A DNA stretch of 64,000 nucleotides from Psychrobacter luti (GTDB taxonomy: Bacteria > Pseudomonadota > Gammaproteobacteria > Pseudomonadales > Moraxellaceae), in assembly GCF_014192115.1 (NCBI RefSeq), contig NZ_JACHXL010000001.1, positions 372,001 through 436,000 on the forward strand, read 5' to 3'. Under the pieces are notes generated by a model. The model was not told where the DNA came from and did no database searches. It saw only the letters and a program-made list of their open reading frames with translations. The position numbers were made by a program, and so were the translations under genes. Shown here piece by piece: positions 26,795-35,415 of this stretch. How positions within the stretch are numbered: the first letter of the stretch is position 1; every line of letters begins with the position of its first letter.

Positions 26795-27733
26795 ATGCAA
26801 AAACCAAAAATTGCTTTTATTGATGACGAGCCACGCATTTTACGTAGTTTAAAAATGCATTTTCGTCAGTCACATGATGTATTTACCACCACTGATGCTA
26901 GCGAATTGATGAAGTATGTCAGCGAGCATAATGTACAAGTGGTCATCAGCGACCAACGCATGCCAGATAAGCAAGGTACAGAAGTGTTGCGTGATATCAA
27001 AGCGGCCTCACCAAATACGCTGCGCATTTTGCTAACCGGTTATGCAGATTTGAATGCAGTGATTGACTCTGTGAACGAGGGCGAAATTTATCGTTATATC
27101 ACTAAGCCGTGGCAAAATGATGAACTTAAACAAATCGTAAATAAAGCCACAGAAATTGCTCAGCAAACGCAGGAAATCACCCAAAACACTTCGCAAGGTA
27201 ATGATACTCAAAAAGTTATTGGTGGCAGTACTGATAGCAAGCGCAATATATTGGTATTAGATGACGACGAAAGCGTCTATCAGCAAATAAAAAGTCACTT
27301 TAAGAGTGCTTATACTGTGAGCTGGGCCAGTAATCTTGAACAGGCGGCAAAGTTATTACAAAAAAAACGCTTTGGCGTCACTATTACGGATTCGACACTC
27401 AATAAAGAAAATATTACCCCCATTGTTTATGCCTTAAAAAATATCCAGCCAGATCTGATGGTTCTTATGTTGACTGAATTCAAAGATGCCCATATGGTCA
27501 TTGATTTAATTAACAAGGGTCAGGTATATCGTTGTCTACCACGGCCGACCAACTTCTCTATCATGAGTATCAGTCTGGATCGTGCTTTTGATCATCACGA
27601 AAGATTGGTAGAACAGCCGATACTGGCGGCTCGCCATCATGTTGAAGAGGTGACAGAATCGGAGGCTTTGAATTTTTCTGAAAGACTTAAGGGTTTCTTT
27701 GCCAAGTTCAGAGGTTGGCGCATTATTAGATAG
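26795..27733 (+). CDS. Response regulator with two receiver domains and no output domain
   Basis: A 312-residue protein. Receiver 1 covers about 1-120, with the acidic pair FIDDE, phosphoacceptor Asp53 in VISDQRMP, and the conserved Thr and Lys in LLTGYAD and YITKPW. Receiver 2 covers about 150-270, with VLDDDES and Asp199 in ITDSTLN; its switch region is less typical (MLTEF, CLPRP). The C-terminal 40 residues are charged and match no DNA-binding or enzymatic domain. It starts 33 bases after the sensor kinase gene and is its obvious partner. It may work through protein contacts or as a phosphate relay or sink. Confidence 0.88.
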   Translation: MQKPKIAFIDDEPRILRSLKMHFRQSHDVFTTTDASELMKYVSEHNVQVVISDQRMPDKQGTEVLRDIKAASPNTLRILLTGYADLNAVIDSVNEGEIYRYITKPWQNDELKQIVNKATEIAQQTQEITQNTSQGNDTQKVIGGSTDSKRNILVLDDDESVYQQIKSHFKSAYTVSWASNLEQAAKLLQKKRFGVTITDSTLNKENITPIVYALKNIQPDLMVLMLTEFKDAHMVIDLINKGQVYRCLPRPTNFSIMSISLDRAFDHHERLVEQPILAARHHVEEVTESEALNFSERLKGFFAKFRGWRIIR

Positions 27734-28090
27734 AATAGGGCAGGCTCAATAAAAAACAAGTCAAAGCTGATGACACTTAAGAAAGTTGCCATCTAATTAC
27801 ATCAGTACCGTTGATAATCCTAAACTAAGCTACGATATTGATACGCCTGCACAACTTTCCTTTTCTATACTAAGCAAAAGCCTTGGATTGATCAGAGATG
27901 TTAAATGCTGTCAGTTACAACAACCGCGTTTGTGTAATGACCAGTAGCCGACGACAGAATTGGTAACCGAAGTTCTTGCAGCATTTCTAACCAATTTAGA
28001 ACAAAACAATCTACATTGAGATACGCAGTATAAGATGGTATTGCCTTATGATTGAGTGTAAATATACTTCAATAGCAAGGATTAGAAACT
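27734..28090 (+). other. Intergenic region with a possible decayed reading frame
   Basis: 357 bases without a supported gene. One plus-strand frame from about 27777 to 28019 is open except for one internal TAG and reads protein-like (for example YDIDTPAQLSFSILSKSLGL, then PTTELVTEVLAAFLTNLEQ). I do not recognise it; it could be a gene remnant or chance. An AAGGA site precedes the ATG at 28091. Confidence 0.3.
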
Positions 28091-28789
28091 ATGTCAAACA
28101 AGTCTACTGATAATGACAACATCAAGAACGCTCTAGAGTCGCTTGAAAATACAACCGAAGCGCCTTCAAATAATGAAGTGACGGGTGTTGAAGTTCTAAA
28201 AGGCGATAAAGTAATGTATGAAGATGGCGACTTTGAAGATTACAATGCTGAAAAGCAGATTGAATCTGATAAAGATGTTAAATCTGCCAAAGAGAATAAA
28301 ACTAGCGAAAAAGATAAGTCTAATGAAAAAGATGAATCTAATGAAGATGAATCTAATGAAGATGATAAGTCCGAAAAAAATGATAAGTATGGTGCGACGA
28401 TAGCTAATATCTACCAGTGGGCATCTAAGCTTAAGGATGAGTTTATCTCTGATAAGGACGGCAAGTCTGATTCTAATGAAAAAGAGGATTCTGCCAAATC
28501 TGATAAAGATGACAAGCACAGTGCCACGATAGGTCATATCTATCAATGGGCGTCTAAGCTCAAAGATGATTTTACCTCTGAAGCTTCTAACATGACGCAT
28601 GACGTTTCTGAAAAAGCGCTTGCTATGATGCTTAATAGGCTTGTAGACGGGGTAGAGGCTGAGCTAAAAGCCTTTGATAAGAAGGTAGAAGACTCCAAAG
28701 AGTCAGTGCCTAATGCAGCAGAGGAACGTAGTAAAATTTCCGATAAAAAAGACAAATATCAGGGTATGCTTGACCAGCTACGAAACTAA
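28091..28789 (+). CDS. Acidic low-complexity protein with an internal duplicated motif
   Basis: A 232-residue hypothetical protein, very rich in Lys, Asp, Glu, Ser and Asn, with no signal peptide or membrane segment. A near-repeat occurs twice: ATIANIYQWASKLKDEF at 102-118 and ATIGHIYQWASKLKDDF at 145-161, separated by a charged, probably disordered linker. The C-terminal third (165-230) is predicted helical by its heptad-like Leu/Ala/Met spacing. The ribosome site is AAGGA and a strong terminator follows. It may be a hydrophilic, desiccation- or stress-type protein or a scaffold, but I do not recognise a family and assign no function. Confidence 0.75.
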   Translation: MSNKSTDNDNIKNALESLENTTEAPSNNEVTGVEVLKGDKVMYEDGDFEDYNAEKQIESDKDVKSAKENKTSEKDKSNEKDESNEDESNEDDKSEKNDKYGATIANIYQWASKLKDEFISDKDGKSDSNEKEDSAKSDKDDKHSATIGHIYQWASKLKDDFTSEASNMTHDVSEKALAMMLNRLVDGVEAELKAFDKKVEDSKESVPNAAEERSKISDKKDKYQGMLDQLRN

Positions 28790-28840
28790 TTGGCACTAAA
28801 AATAAAATCATAAGTTGCCCCAATATCAGCTTATAGACGT

Positions 28841-28878
28841 AAAAAAACCTTGTATGCTTTACGCTACAAGGTTTTTTT
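28841..28878. terminator. Bidirectional intrinsic terminator
   Basis: AAAAAAACCTTGTA (28841-28854) and TACAAGGTTTTTTT (28865-28878) form a perfect 14-base stem with T-runs on both strands. It can end the acidic-protein transcript (plus) and the tRNA transcript (minus). Confidence 0.92.
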
Positions 28879-28886
28879 GTATTCGA

Positions 28887-28962
28887 TGGTGCGCTTACAG
28901 GGACTCGAACCCCGATCGATCGCTTAGGAGGCAACTGCTCTATCCTGTTGAGCTATAAGCGC
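28887..28962 (-). tRNA. tRNA-Arg (anticodon CCU)
   Basis: A 76-base tRNA on the minus strand. The acceptor stem GCGCTTA pairs with TAAGCGC, the discriminator is A, and the CCA end is encoded (28887-28889). The anticodon stem GTTGC/GCGAT encloses the loop CTCCTAA with anticodon CCT, reading AGG (Arg). The T arm CGGGG-TTCGAGT-CCCTG is intact. A terminator follows immediately. Confidence 0.96.
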
Positions 28963-29034
28963 ATAATGGAGTGCTATTGTAGAAAAATCCAATTATAAAA
29001 GCAATGAGTAATCATTTAGCAGCGGGCTTTATAC

Positions 29035-29874
29035 TCACTTACCATTGCTAAGCGCGTCGGCGACATCTACTTTCAGCTCGCCTGTCGCTTGTTTGGCGCT
29101 TGAGCTGGGTTTGAATAAATTATCCATATCGTTCTTATAGCCATCGATATTGTTATAATCATGCTGACTTAAGATATCTTGTCCGGCACTTGAAAGCAAA
29201 AAGTTTCTAAAGTTAATAGCAGCAGGGTTTTGCGTTAATACAACACCATCTACTGCTTGCGTATCTTGTAACGCATAGCTAAATGAGATAAGGCTGCGTG
29301 TATCGGTATTGTCACTTTTAGCTTGAGTTGCCACTTCAGTATCAGTCTCATTGTTTTCATTAAGACCATCCTCCGCTGTTTCCTCTTGAGCGCTATTATT
29401 TACTTTGCTTTGATTGTACTTATCTTGAGCCGCTTTTAATTGTTCTTGCAGTGGGGATAGACGCTCTTTTGACAGCTTACTATTAGCAATAATTATATCG
29501 GTATTCACAACATAGGATGCACGCTCATCGTCAGTGCGATGACTGTCGGAAAATTCACTGTCAGATAGCGTTAGGAGGGCTGCGGCAGAGACGTAGCTTG
29601 TCACCACTTGCACATGCGGATAACGTGATTGAAAGCTTGTGATAATAGCATCTAAAGGCACTTTTATATTGTCTTCTGCTTGTATATGCAAGGTGCTTTT
29701 GGCAATGGCGTTCTCATCATCTGCCGCCGCCGTTGATGCATCCTTATCATTTGCCATAATAGGCAGAGGATCCATGTTTTTACGGTTACTGGTCCATAAC
29801 CAAGTAAAGATAGCGATAAAAATAATCAGCAGCAGTAAAATAAGCCCGGCTAATAGCAGCTTGTAGTCTTTCAT
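29035..29874 (-). CDS. Membrane-anchored protein with ModA-like binding-protein remnants
   Basis: A 279-residue protein with one N-terminal membrane helix (about residues 6-28). It is followed by an Ala/Asp-rich spacer and a domain that recalls periplasmic molybdate-binding-type proteins: LHIQAEDNIKVPLDAIITSF, YPHVQVVTSYVSAAAL, TDIIIANSKLSKERL, and near the end NPAAINFRNFLLSSAGQDIL, which is the usual last-helix signature of ModA-like proteins. An acidic, Asn/Glu/Thr-rich insert (about 160-195) breaks the fold and part of the second lobe seems to be missing. No permease or ATPase is nearby. It could be a sensor or degenerate binding protein. The assignment is tentative. Confidence 0.6.
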   Translation of the reverse strand: MKDYKLLLAGLILLLLIIFIAIFTWLWTSNRKNMDPLPIMANDKDASTAAADDENAIAKSTLHIQAEDNIKVPLDAIITSFQSRYPHVQVVTSYVSAAALLTLSDSEFSDSHRTDDERASYVVNTDIIIANSKLSKERLSPLQEQLKAAQDKYNQSKVNNSAQEETAEDGLNENNETDTEVATQAKSDNTDTRSLISFSYALQDTQAVDGVVLTQNPAAINFRNFLLSSAGQDILSQHDYNNIDGYKNDMDNLFKPSSSAKQATGELKVDVADALSNGK

Positions 29875-29939
29875 AAGTTACCGCTCTTCTTTTGGTTAAA
29901 GTAATCAATGATTAAAATGAATAACGAATGGTAGCAGAT

Positions 29940-30482
29940 TTAATCGTGCTGATTTAACACTTCGTCCGCCAAATCTGCCAGCATATCAGCAAAAATATCT
30001 GTCGCTTCTACTGAAACAGCTATTTGCTCGTTACTTTTTTGTTTAATGGTGCTAGTGTCATTTAGTGACGCAGGTTGGTAGTTTGAAGGGAAAACCGTCT
30101 GCTTGTCAATCGCTTTTGCCACTGCTATTTTAGGCGCTACCGTTTGGTGTGCGGCTAGAGGCGATTCACCTGTCGCAAGCTTATCTTTGAGCCATTTAAA
30201 ACCATTTGTCTCCCACCATGCCTCAAAGCGTGGTAACGTACTGCCCCGAACCGCCGCTGGTAAATTCAGAGTACGTAGTTTTTGGGCGAGCACAGGGTCA
30301 CTAATCGCTTGATGAATGCTTAAATAAAGCGAGCTGCTATCATCGGTATAGGGCTGTCTGTTTTGCCATGACCTATCATCAATTTTCATGCGCGGCAGTG
30401 CCCACAGCTCACCGCGATAGTATACAACATATAAACGTCGTTTAGGATGAACGAAGATGGCATCAATGGGACGCAAAGGCAT
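29940..30482 (-). CDS. Hypothetical protein
   Basis: A 180-residue soluble protein that I do not recognise. The N-terminal half is rich in aromatic and basic residues (VHPKRRLYVVYYRGELWALPRM, and FEAWWETNGFKWLKDKL), and the C-terminal half is Ala/Thr/Asp-rich and probably disordered. The open frame reaches a TTG at 30503, but the ATG at 30482 is preferred. It lies 65 bases upstream of the membrane-anchored ModA-like gene on the same strand, so the two may be co-expressed. Confidence 0.6.
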   Translation of the reverse strand: MPLRPIDAIFVHPKRRLYVVYYRGELWALPRMKIDDRSWQNRQPYTDDSSSLYLSIHQAISDPVLAQKLRTLNLPAAVRGSTLPRFEAWWETNGFKWLKDKLATGESPLAAHQTVAPKIAVAKAIDKQTVFPSNYQPASLNDTSTIKQKSNEQIAVSVEATDIFADMLADLADEVLNQHD

Positions 30483-30979
30483 AGTGTTATAGTATCTCGT
30501 CAATATAAAAAATGATTAAAGAGTGAAGTATCAACAACGGCAAACAGTGACATAAGACAATCAATTAAAATATCTTGTCTTACAGATAAATAATCTTCCA
30601 ACAAATTAAGCGGTATAGTAGCACGACACTGATTGTCGCAGACTGTTTCTGCCATAATGAATAGACTGGTAAATAACCAGTATCAATGGCACACTAATAT
30701 CCGCTTATTTTACAATTTCTCACGCTTATTGTTAATAAGTCGCTAGTTGTCAATCGTTGCTGTCATTTCTATACGGCTATTTATTAGATTACGCTCAGTA
30801 TGCTAGCAGAAATACAGTCCAGTAACGACCTAGAAACATAGATTAGTGAGTATCCTTTAGTGTGTTTCTTAATAATTATCAATATGCATTAAAAATATAT
30901 AGCCAGTTCAAAATAGTGCTTTGAGGCTATAACTTATCCTTTTAGCATACATCTTATCAACTCAATCAGACTATTCTTT
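30483..30979. other. Intergenic region upstream of recC
   Basis: About 500 AT-rich bases without a supported gene. A small dyad ACTGGT-aaata-ACCAGT (30665-30681) is present. Promoters for recC (plus) and the hypothetical gene (minus) must lie here, but no sharp boxes stand out. Confidence 0.5.
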
Positions 30980-33900
30980 ATGTTTACTATTATTCAGTCG
31001 CATCGTACCGAACACTTAGTTGAGCAATTACTGACTGCTTATCAGTCTAAAAACCTGCCTATCTTTGAAGAGTTTATTGTTATTGTGCCATCGATGGTAC
31101 TGGGCGATTGGCTGGACAAATCGATTGCCAGTCAAGCAGGTATCAGTACTTTGGTAACCACCAAGTTTTGGGGGCAATATCAGTGGACCTTGATGCAAAA
31201 GGTCTTGGCTGAGCACAATGTCTGGCTTGAGGCCAATCAGCGCGCGCAAGAGATTGTGACGGTGCCTGAGGTTGCGGTATTGACTGGGGCTGTGATGCAA
31301 TGGCGGCTGTTTGGTTACTTTACCTATTATCAAGCACAGATTATGGCCGATGATAAGCATCCTTTGTATCCACTGCTATCGGCGTTACTCGATGAAGAGG
31401 CCGATCGTAGTCAGCAAGATGTGCGATTGTGGTCATTAGCGACAGATTTTTCGCGGGTATTTAGCCGTTATTTGACCCACCGTGAGGACTGGCTGACCTT
31501 ATGGTCTGATAATAAAGCAGTTGATGTCGAGCTACTGGTCGCTGAAAAAGACAAGCTAACCATGGAGTTTGATAAGTATGCTGGTAGCACACCTGAATGG
31601 CTAGTTGCGCATTATACCGAGCTTGAAGTCGCTCAGCGGCACTTATGGCGGTTATTGTTTGCTTCGGTGTATCAGCATCGCGCTTCCATTGAGACGCGCT
31701 TTTGGCAAATAATGGCGCAGGATAAGGCTGATAGTGGGGTAGATATACAAGCGATACTGCCAACACAGTTACATATTTTTACCATTCAACAATTACCACA
31801 GAACGAGTTGAATTTCTTACAGCGTTTGTCCACTTACATGGACATTACTTTATTACATTACAATCCGTCGCAACTGTTTTGGGCAGATATCGTTGATAAA
31901 CAGTGGCTGCAGCGTCAGCAAGTGATTAACCCTGAAAGTGTATTTTTGCGAGATTATGGGCACACGCTATTATCGCGTTTGGGCAAACAGTCGCGTGAGA
32001 CCTTTGCCATGCTGGCAAGCCTATCGGGTAACGAAGACAAAAACGGTTTTAAGCTTGATTGGCAAGATAAGTTTGATGTCGGCTATCAGCCTACAACTGA
32101 CGCACAAGCCGAGCGTCCGCTCAGTCTACTCGCGCACCTGCAACAAGATGTCCTTATGCTGGATGAAAGCGCAACGCAGCAAACGACCGCTGGGCGTCTA
32201 AGTGCTGCGCTGAGCACGCAAATGCAGAATGATTCAAATACCACTTCAAACAATGCAGACACTATTAATAAGAATAGCCTAAGCGATAATAATGATTCTA
32301 ACTCATGGTATAGCGACGATAGCTTAAAAGGCAAGCGCTATGAGCAGCCGCGCCAATGGCAATTATCGCAATATGATAATAGCCTAAGCATTCATTCTTG
32401 CCATAATTTGCAGCGTCAGCTTGAAGTGTTACGCGGTATGATTGGACGTTGGTTAAATGAGCCGAACGAAGATGGTAGCACGCGTCATCTGTCTGATGTC
32501 GTGGTATTACTCCCTGATGTCGATCGTCATCATGAATTGATTAACTCAGTATTTGTTAATGGCGAAGGGCAAGATGGTCTGACGCTACCGGCTAAAGTCA
32601 CCGGTGTCGTCGATAAGTCGATTCGCCAGTTATGGGAGGCGATACGGGGTTTTTATGGCCTATTAGGGAGCGAGAGCGCTCGCTTTGAAGCGGCTGAAGT
32701 TTTTGATTGGTTGATGCTGCCTCCGCTATATGAAAGTCTCGGCTTAACGCATGAGCAGATGAGTCGCGCCTGTGATTTATTAGAGCAGGCAGGATTCGTA
32801 CGTGGTTTTGATGAAGCGCATTTGCAGCAAACGCTTGACGTGGACGATTATGATTATCGGTTTAGCTTTGCTCATGCGTTAGATAAAGTGGCACTAGGTT
32901 TAGTCATGCCCGAGGCGCAGATTAGTGATTGCCTCTATCCTGATAACTGGCAAGACAATGCTTTAGCGGAAAAAACCGTGCCTATGTCAGCGATTAGTTT
33001 GGCAGATGCGGCGATTATTGAAGCCTTATGCCGCGTCTATAATGGCTTACATCATTGCCGTTACGAGTTTGAAGCCCGTCATAACGCCGAAAAATGGCTC
33101 AATAATATTGAGAACCATATCATCCATCCGTATTTTGGCGCCCTTGATCAAACTCGCCCGATGCGCGCTATTTTTAATGCCATGAATGGCTTTAAGAGCA
33201 GTCTACGTGCCAACCGTCATTATCAGCGCTACCATAGCGAAAACGACAATCAGCCGCATACGGCAGTCGACAATGAAACGCCAGAGAATCTATCAAGCTC
33301 ATTACAACTCGAAGCCAGTCAAGTAGAATCGAAATTATCGCAAGTCAGCAATTTGCCATTAAAGCTGAGCTTTATGCTTGATAGTATCGAAGACGAGTTA
33401 GAGAGCCAACAGGTTAGTGCCGAGCCAACAGGGGTAATTACCTTTGGACGCTTTGGCGCATTGCGTAACGTACCATTTGGTTTAGTCGTGATGCTGAATA
33501 TGGATTTGGCTGAGTTCCCCAACCGTGACCGTGACAACCGTTATGATTTGATGAAATCTGGGCTGGCACGTCGCGGCGATAGGTTTAGCGAAGATGATGA
33601 TAATGGGGCGTTTTTGGATGCACTACTGTGTGCGCGCAATGCCTGCTGGATTTTTTATAATGGTCAGCGCTTGACCGATGCTCATGAGCACTTGCCTGCC
33701 AATCCGGTGAGTGAATTATTGCAGTTTTTACAAGGTGAAGTGCAATGGCAGTGGGATCCGCTAAAAACTGAGCAGCTTAAGAGTAAATCTTTAATGACTG
33801 CTAATGGTGATGAACAATCGGCATTGGCGGCGCAAGTACAGCGATATCTGCCCAAGCTGATTGAACAGTGGTTAGTGACCCGTCATCCCGCGTTGCCCTT

Positions 33901-35338
33901 TGCCGAAGAAGTATTTGTGCAATCAGCGGCTGATGCCGTTGACTCAGATAACCTAACAGCTAGCCAAGAGGATGGGCAAGCACTGATGGACTTGCTGGCG
34001 CGTGCTATGCAAAAGGAAAAGCTGTACCAACAAAGTACCAACGCTCCAGCCAAAGTATGGCATGAGGTGTTTGAGCGCTTGCATACTCACGATGACGCCA
34101 GCTTACCAGCCATCAAGGTTAATCTACCTAGCAGCGAGGATTATAGAAATATTGCTCAACGTATTGTTTTAAATAGAATTTCACCATATGACGCGGTAGC
34201 GAGTATAGATGAGCGGTTTGAGATTAACCAAGTCGATATGCAGTCGCTATACTACCAAGTGCGTCATCCTGCCAAGCATTTTTTACGCGAGCAGCAGGTA
34301 CACGTGGTCTTACCTGAAGATGAAATGGCGCATCAAGAGCCTTTGTCATTATCAGGTTTAAGCGCTTATGCCGTGAATACGCAGCTGCTCGATGAATTGA
34401 ATAAAGAGAGCGATATCGTTACTGATGAGGTAGATGATAAAGCAAGTATCAGTAGCCAGACTAAGAAACCTTTCAGCAAACTACTATACGATCCAGTCAT
34501 GCCGGCTGGTGTAGCGCGGCAATCTACGCTGCAGTATCAGCAGCTTAAACTGCAACAGCAATGCCAAGAGTTTGCCGATCAGCTATCGTCATTAGGGATA
34601 GATGCTCATGGTAGTGCTAGTAATAGTAGAGTCTTACTAAGTCCTTGTGCGGAAACCATGACCACGGTTGTGACCCCAGATATAAATCCACAGGGCAAAT
34701 TACAGATTAAAGGTATGGTGCCCGTTGCTAATCATAATCCTACCCTTGATCCTAACCCTGATAAATCACAAAACCAGTCATCTTCACCTGAGCTGTGGTT
34801 AAATATTCGGCCCAATAGCGCACGTACGCAATATTTACTGCACTTTTGGTTGGCGCATGTTTATTGGCAGGTTGCACGCCATACCACTGACGCGCAAGTT
34901 GCTGCTGGTGACGGTAGGAGTATTTGGCGCTTTAATAAAGGCAGCGATGAGTATAAAAAGTTTAAAGGTAAAACCACCTTTGAGCTTGCGCCTATTGCTT
35001 ATGATACAGCTTTGGCAGAATTGCTTAAATGGATAAGGTTTGCACATATGGCTGGCAAGATACCGATGACGGTGCTGCCAGTTCATGCGCTTTCTTACCT
35101 TGATAAGCTCAATGAAGCCAAAGCAAAAGATACCGATTATCAGCCGAAGCGTAGTGACTTTGAAAGTTGGTTATGGCCGAGCTTTAACAGCGATATTATC
35201 TATGACACTTGCTCACAGCATGAGCTATGGCAATATATTCTTTATAAACAAGATGTTTTTGCCAAGTTAAAAGACGCCCTGCCAGCCTTATCAGCGCCTT
35301 TATTTGCGGCAATGGACGAAGCGCTAATAGCCTTATAA
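30980..35338 (+). CDS. recC: Exodeoxyribonuclease V subunit RecC
   Basis: RecC is the Chi-scanning subunit of the RecBCD helicase-nuclease that processes double-strand breaks. The N-terminal region has the RecC pattern SHRTEHLVEQLL and VIVPSMVLGDWL. A central helicase-like part has LSIHSCHNLQRQLEVL and VVVLLPDVD, and RYDLMKSGLARRGDRFSEDDDNGAFLDALL is a strong family block. The C-terminal part corresponds to the inactive nuclease-like domain. At 1452 residues it is about 330 longer than E. coli RecC (about 1120). Much of the excess is Asn/Ser/Asp-rich, such as the stretch around residues 410-445. No ptrA gene separates it from recB. Confidence 0.95.
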   Translation: MFTIIQSHRTEHLVEQLLTAYQSKNLPIFEEFIVIVPSMVLGDWLDKSIASQAGISTLVTTKFWGQYQWTLMQKVLAEHNVWLEANQRAQEIVTVPEVAVLTGAVMQWRLFGYFTYYQAQIMADDKHPLYPLLSALLDEEADRSQQDVRLWSLATDFSRVFSRYLTHREDWLTLWSDNKAVDVELLVAEKDKLTMEFDKYAGSTPEWLVAHYTELEVAQRHLWRLLFASVYQHRASIETRFWQIMAQDKADSGVDIQAILPTQLHIFTIQQLPQNELNFLQRLSTYMDITLLHYNPSQLFWADIVDKQWLQRQQVINPESVFLRDYGHTLLSRLGKQSRETFAMLASLSGNEDKNGFKLDWQDKFDVGYQPTTDAQAERPLSLLAHLQQDVLMLDESATQQTTAGRLSAALSTQMQNDSNTTSNNADTINKNSLSDNNDSNSWYSDDSLKGKRYEQPRQWQLSQYDNSLSIHSCHNLQRQLEVLRGMIGRWLNEPNEDGSTRHLSDVVVLLPDVDRHHELINSVFVNGEGQDGLTLPAKVTGVVDKSIRQLWEAIRGFYGLLGSESARFEAAEVFDWLMLPPLYESLGLTHEQMSRACDLLEQAGFVRGFDEAHLQQTLDVDDYDYRFSFAHALDKVALGLVMPEAQISDCLYPDNWQDNALAEKTVPMSAISLADAAIIEALCRVYNGLHHCRYEFEARHNAEKWLNNIENHIIHPYFGALDQTRPMRAIFNAMNGFKSSLRANRHYQRYHSENDNQPHTAVDNETPENLSSSLQLEASQVESKLSQVSNLPLKLSFMLDSIEDELESQQVSAEPTGVITFGRFGALRNVPFGLVVMLNMDLAEFPNRDRDNRYDLMKSGLARRGDRFSEDDDNGAFLDALLCARNACWIFYNGQRLTDAHEHLPANPVSELLQFLQGEVQWQWDPLKTEQLKSKSLMTANGDEQSALAAQVQRYLPKLIEQWLVTRHPALPFAEEVFVQSAADAVDSDNLTASQEDGQALMDLLARAMQKEKLYQQSTNAPAKVWHEVFERLHTHDDASLPAIKVNLPSSEDYRNIAQRIVLNRISPYDAVASIDERFEINQVDMQSLYYQVRHPAKHFLREQQVHVVLPEDEMAHQEPLSLSGLSAYAVNTQLLDELNKESDIVTDEVDDKASISSQTKKPFSKLLYDPVMPAGVARQSTLQYQQLKLQQQCQEFADQLSSLGIDAHGSASNSRVLLSPCAETMTTVVTPDINPQGKLQIKGMVPVANHNPTLDPNPDKSQNQSSSPELWLNIRPNSARTQYLLHFWLAHVYWQVARHTTDAQVAAGDGRSIWRFNKGSDEYKKFKGKTTFELAPIAYDTALAELLKWIRFAHMAGKIPMTVLPVHALSYLDKLNEAKAKDTDYQPKRSDFESWLWPSFNSDIIYDTCSQHELWQYILYKQDVFAKLKDALPALSAPLFAAMDEALIAL
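32273..32283 (+). repeat. recBCD intragenic word, copy 1 (in recC)
   Basis: AATAGCCTAAG, codons Asn-Ser-Leu-Ser at residue 432 of RecC, inside a low-complexity insert. Continues as CGATAATAA. Confidence 0.7.
32378..32388 (+). repeat. recBCD intragenic word, copy 2 (in recC)
   Basis: AATAGCCTAAG, Asn-Ser-Leu-Ser at residue 467 of RecC, just before the conserved IHSCHN block. Continues as CATTCATTC, so it matches the other copies least well. Confidence 0.6.
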
Positions 35339-35415
35339 AGGCGTTTAGTGCTAAGCGTTTCATGACTAATGAATAATAATGATGTTAATCGTACGACTTT
35401 GAACAAGTGATTTTT

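Noticed and set aside
28196..28600. A 134-codon minus-strand open frame opposite the acidic protein gene
   Set aside because: It is the mirror of Lys/Asp/Glu/Ser codons and gives an Ile/Arg/Phe-rich string with no family features. The plus-strand gene has a ribosome site and a conserved duplicated motif.
30665..30681. Small dyad ACTGGT-aaata-ACCAGT upstream of recC
   Set aside because: Six-base arms arise often by chance, and it lies about 300 bases from the recC start.
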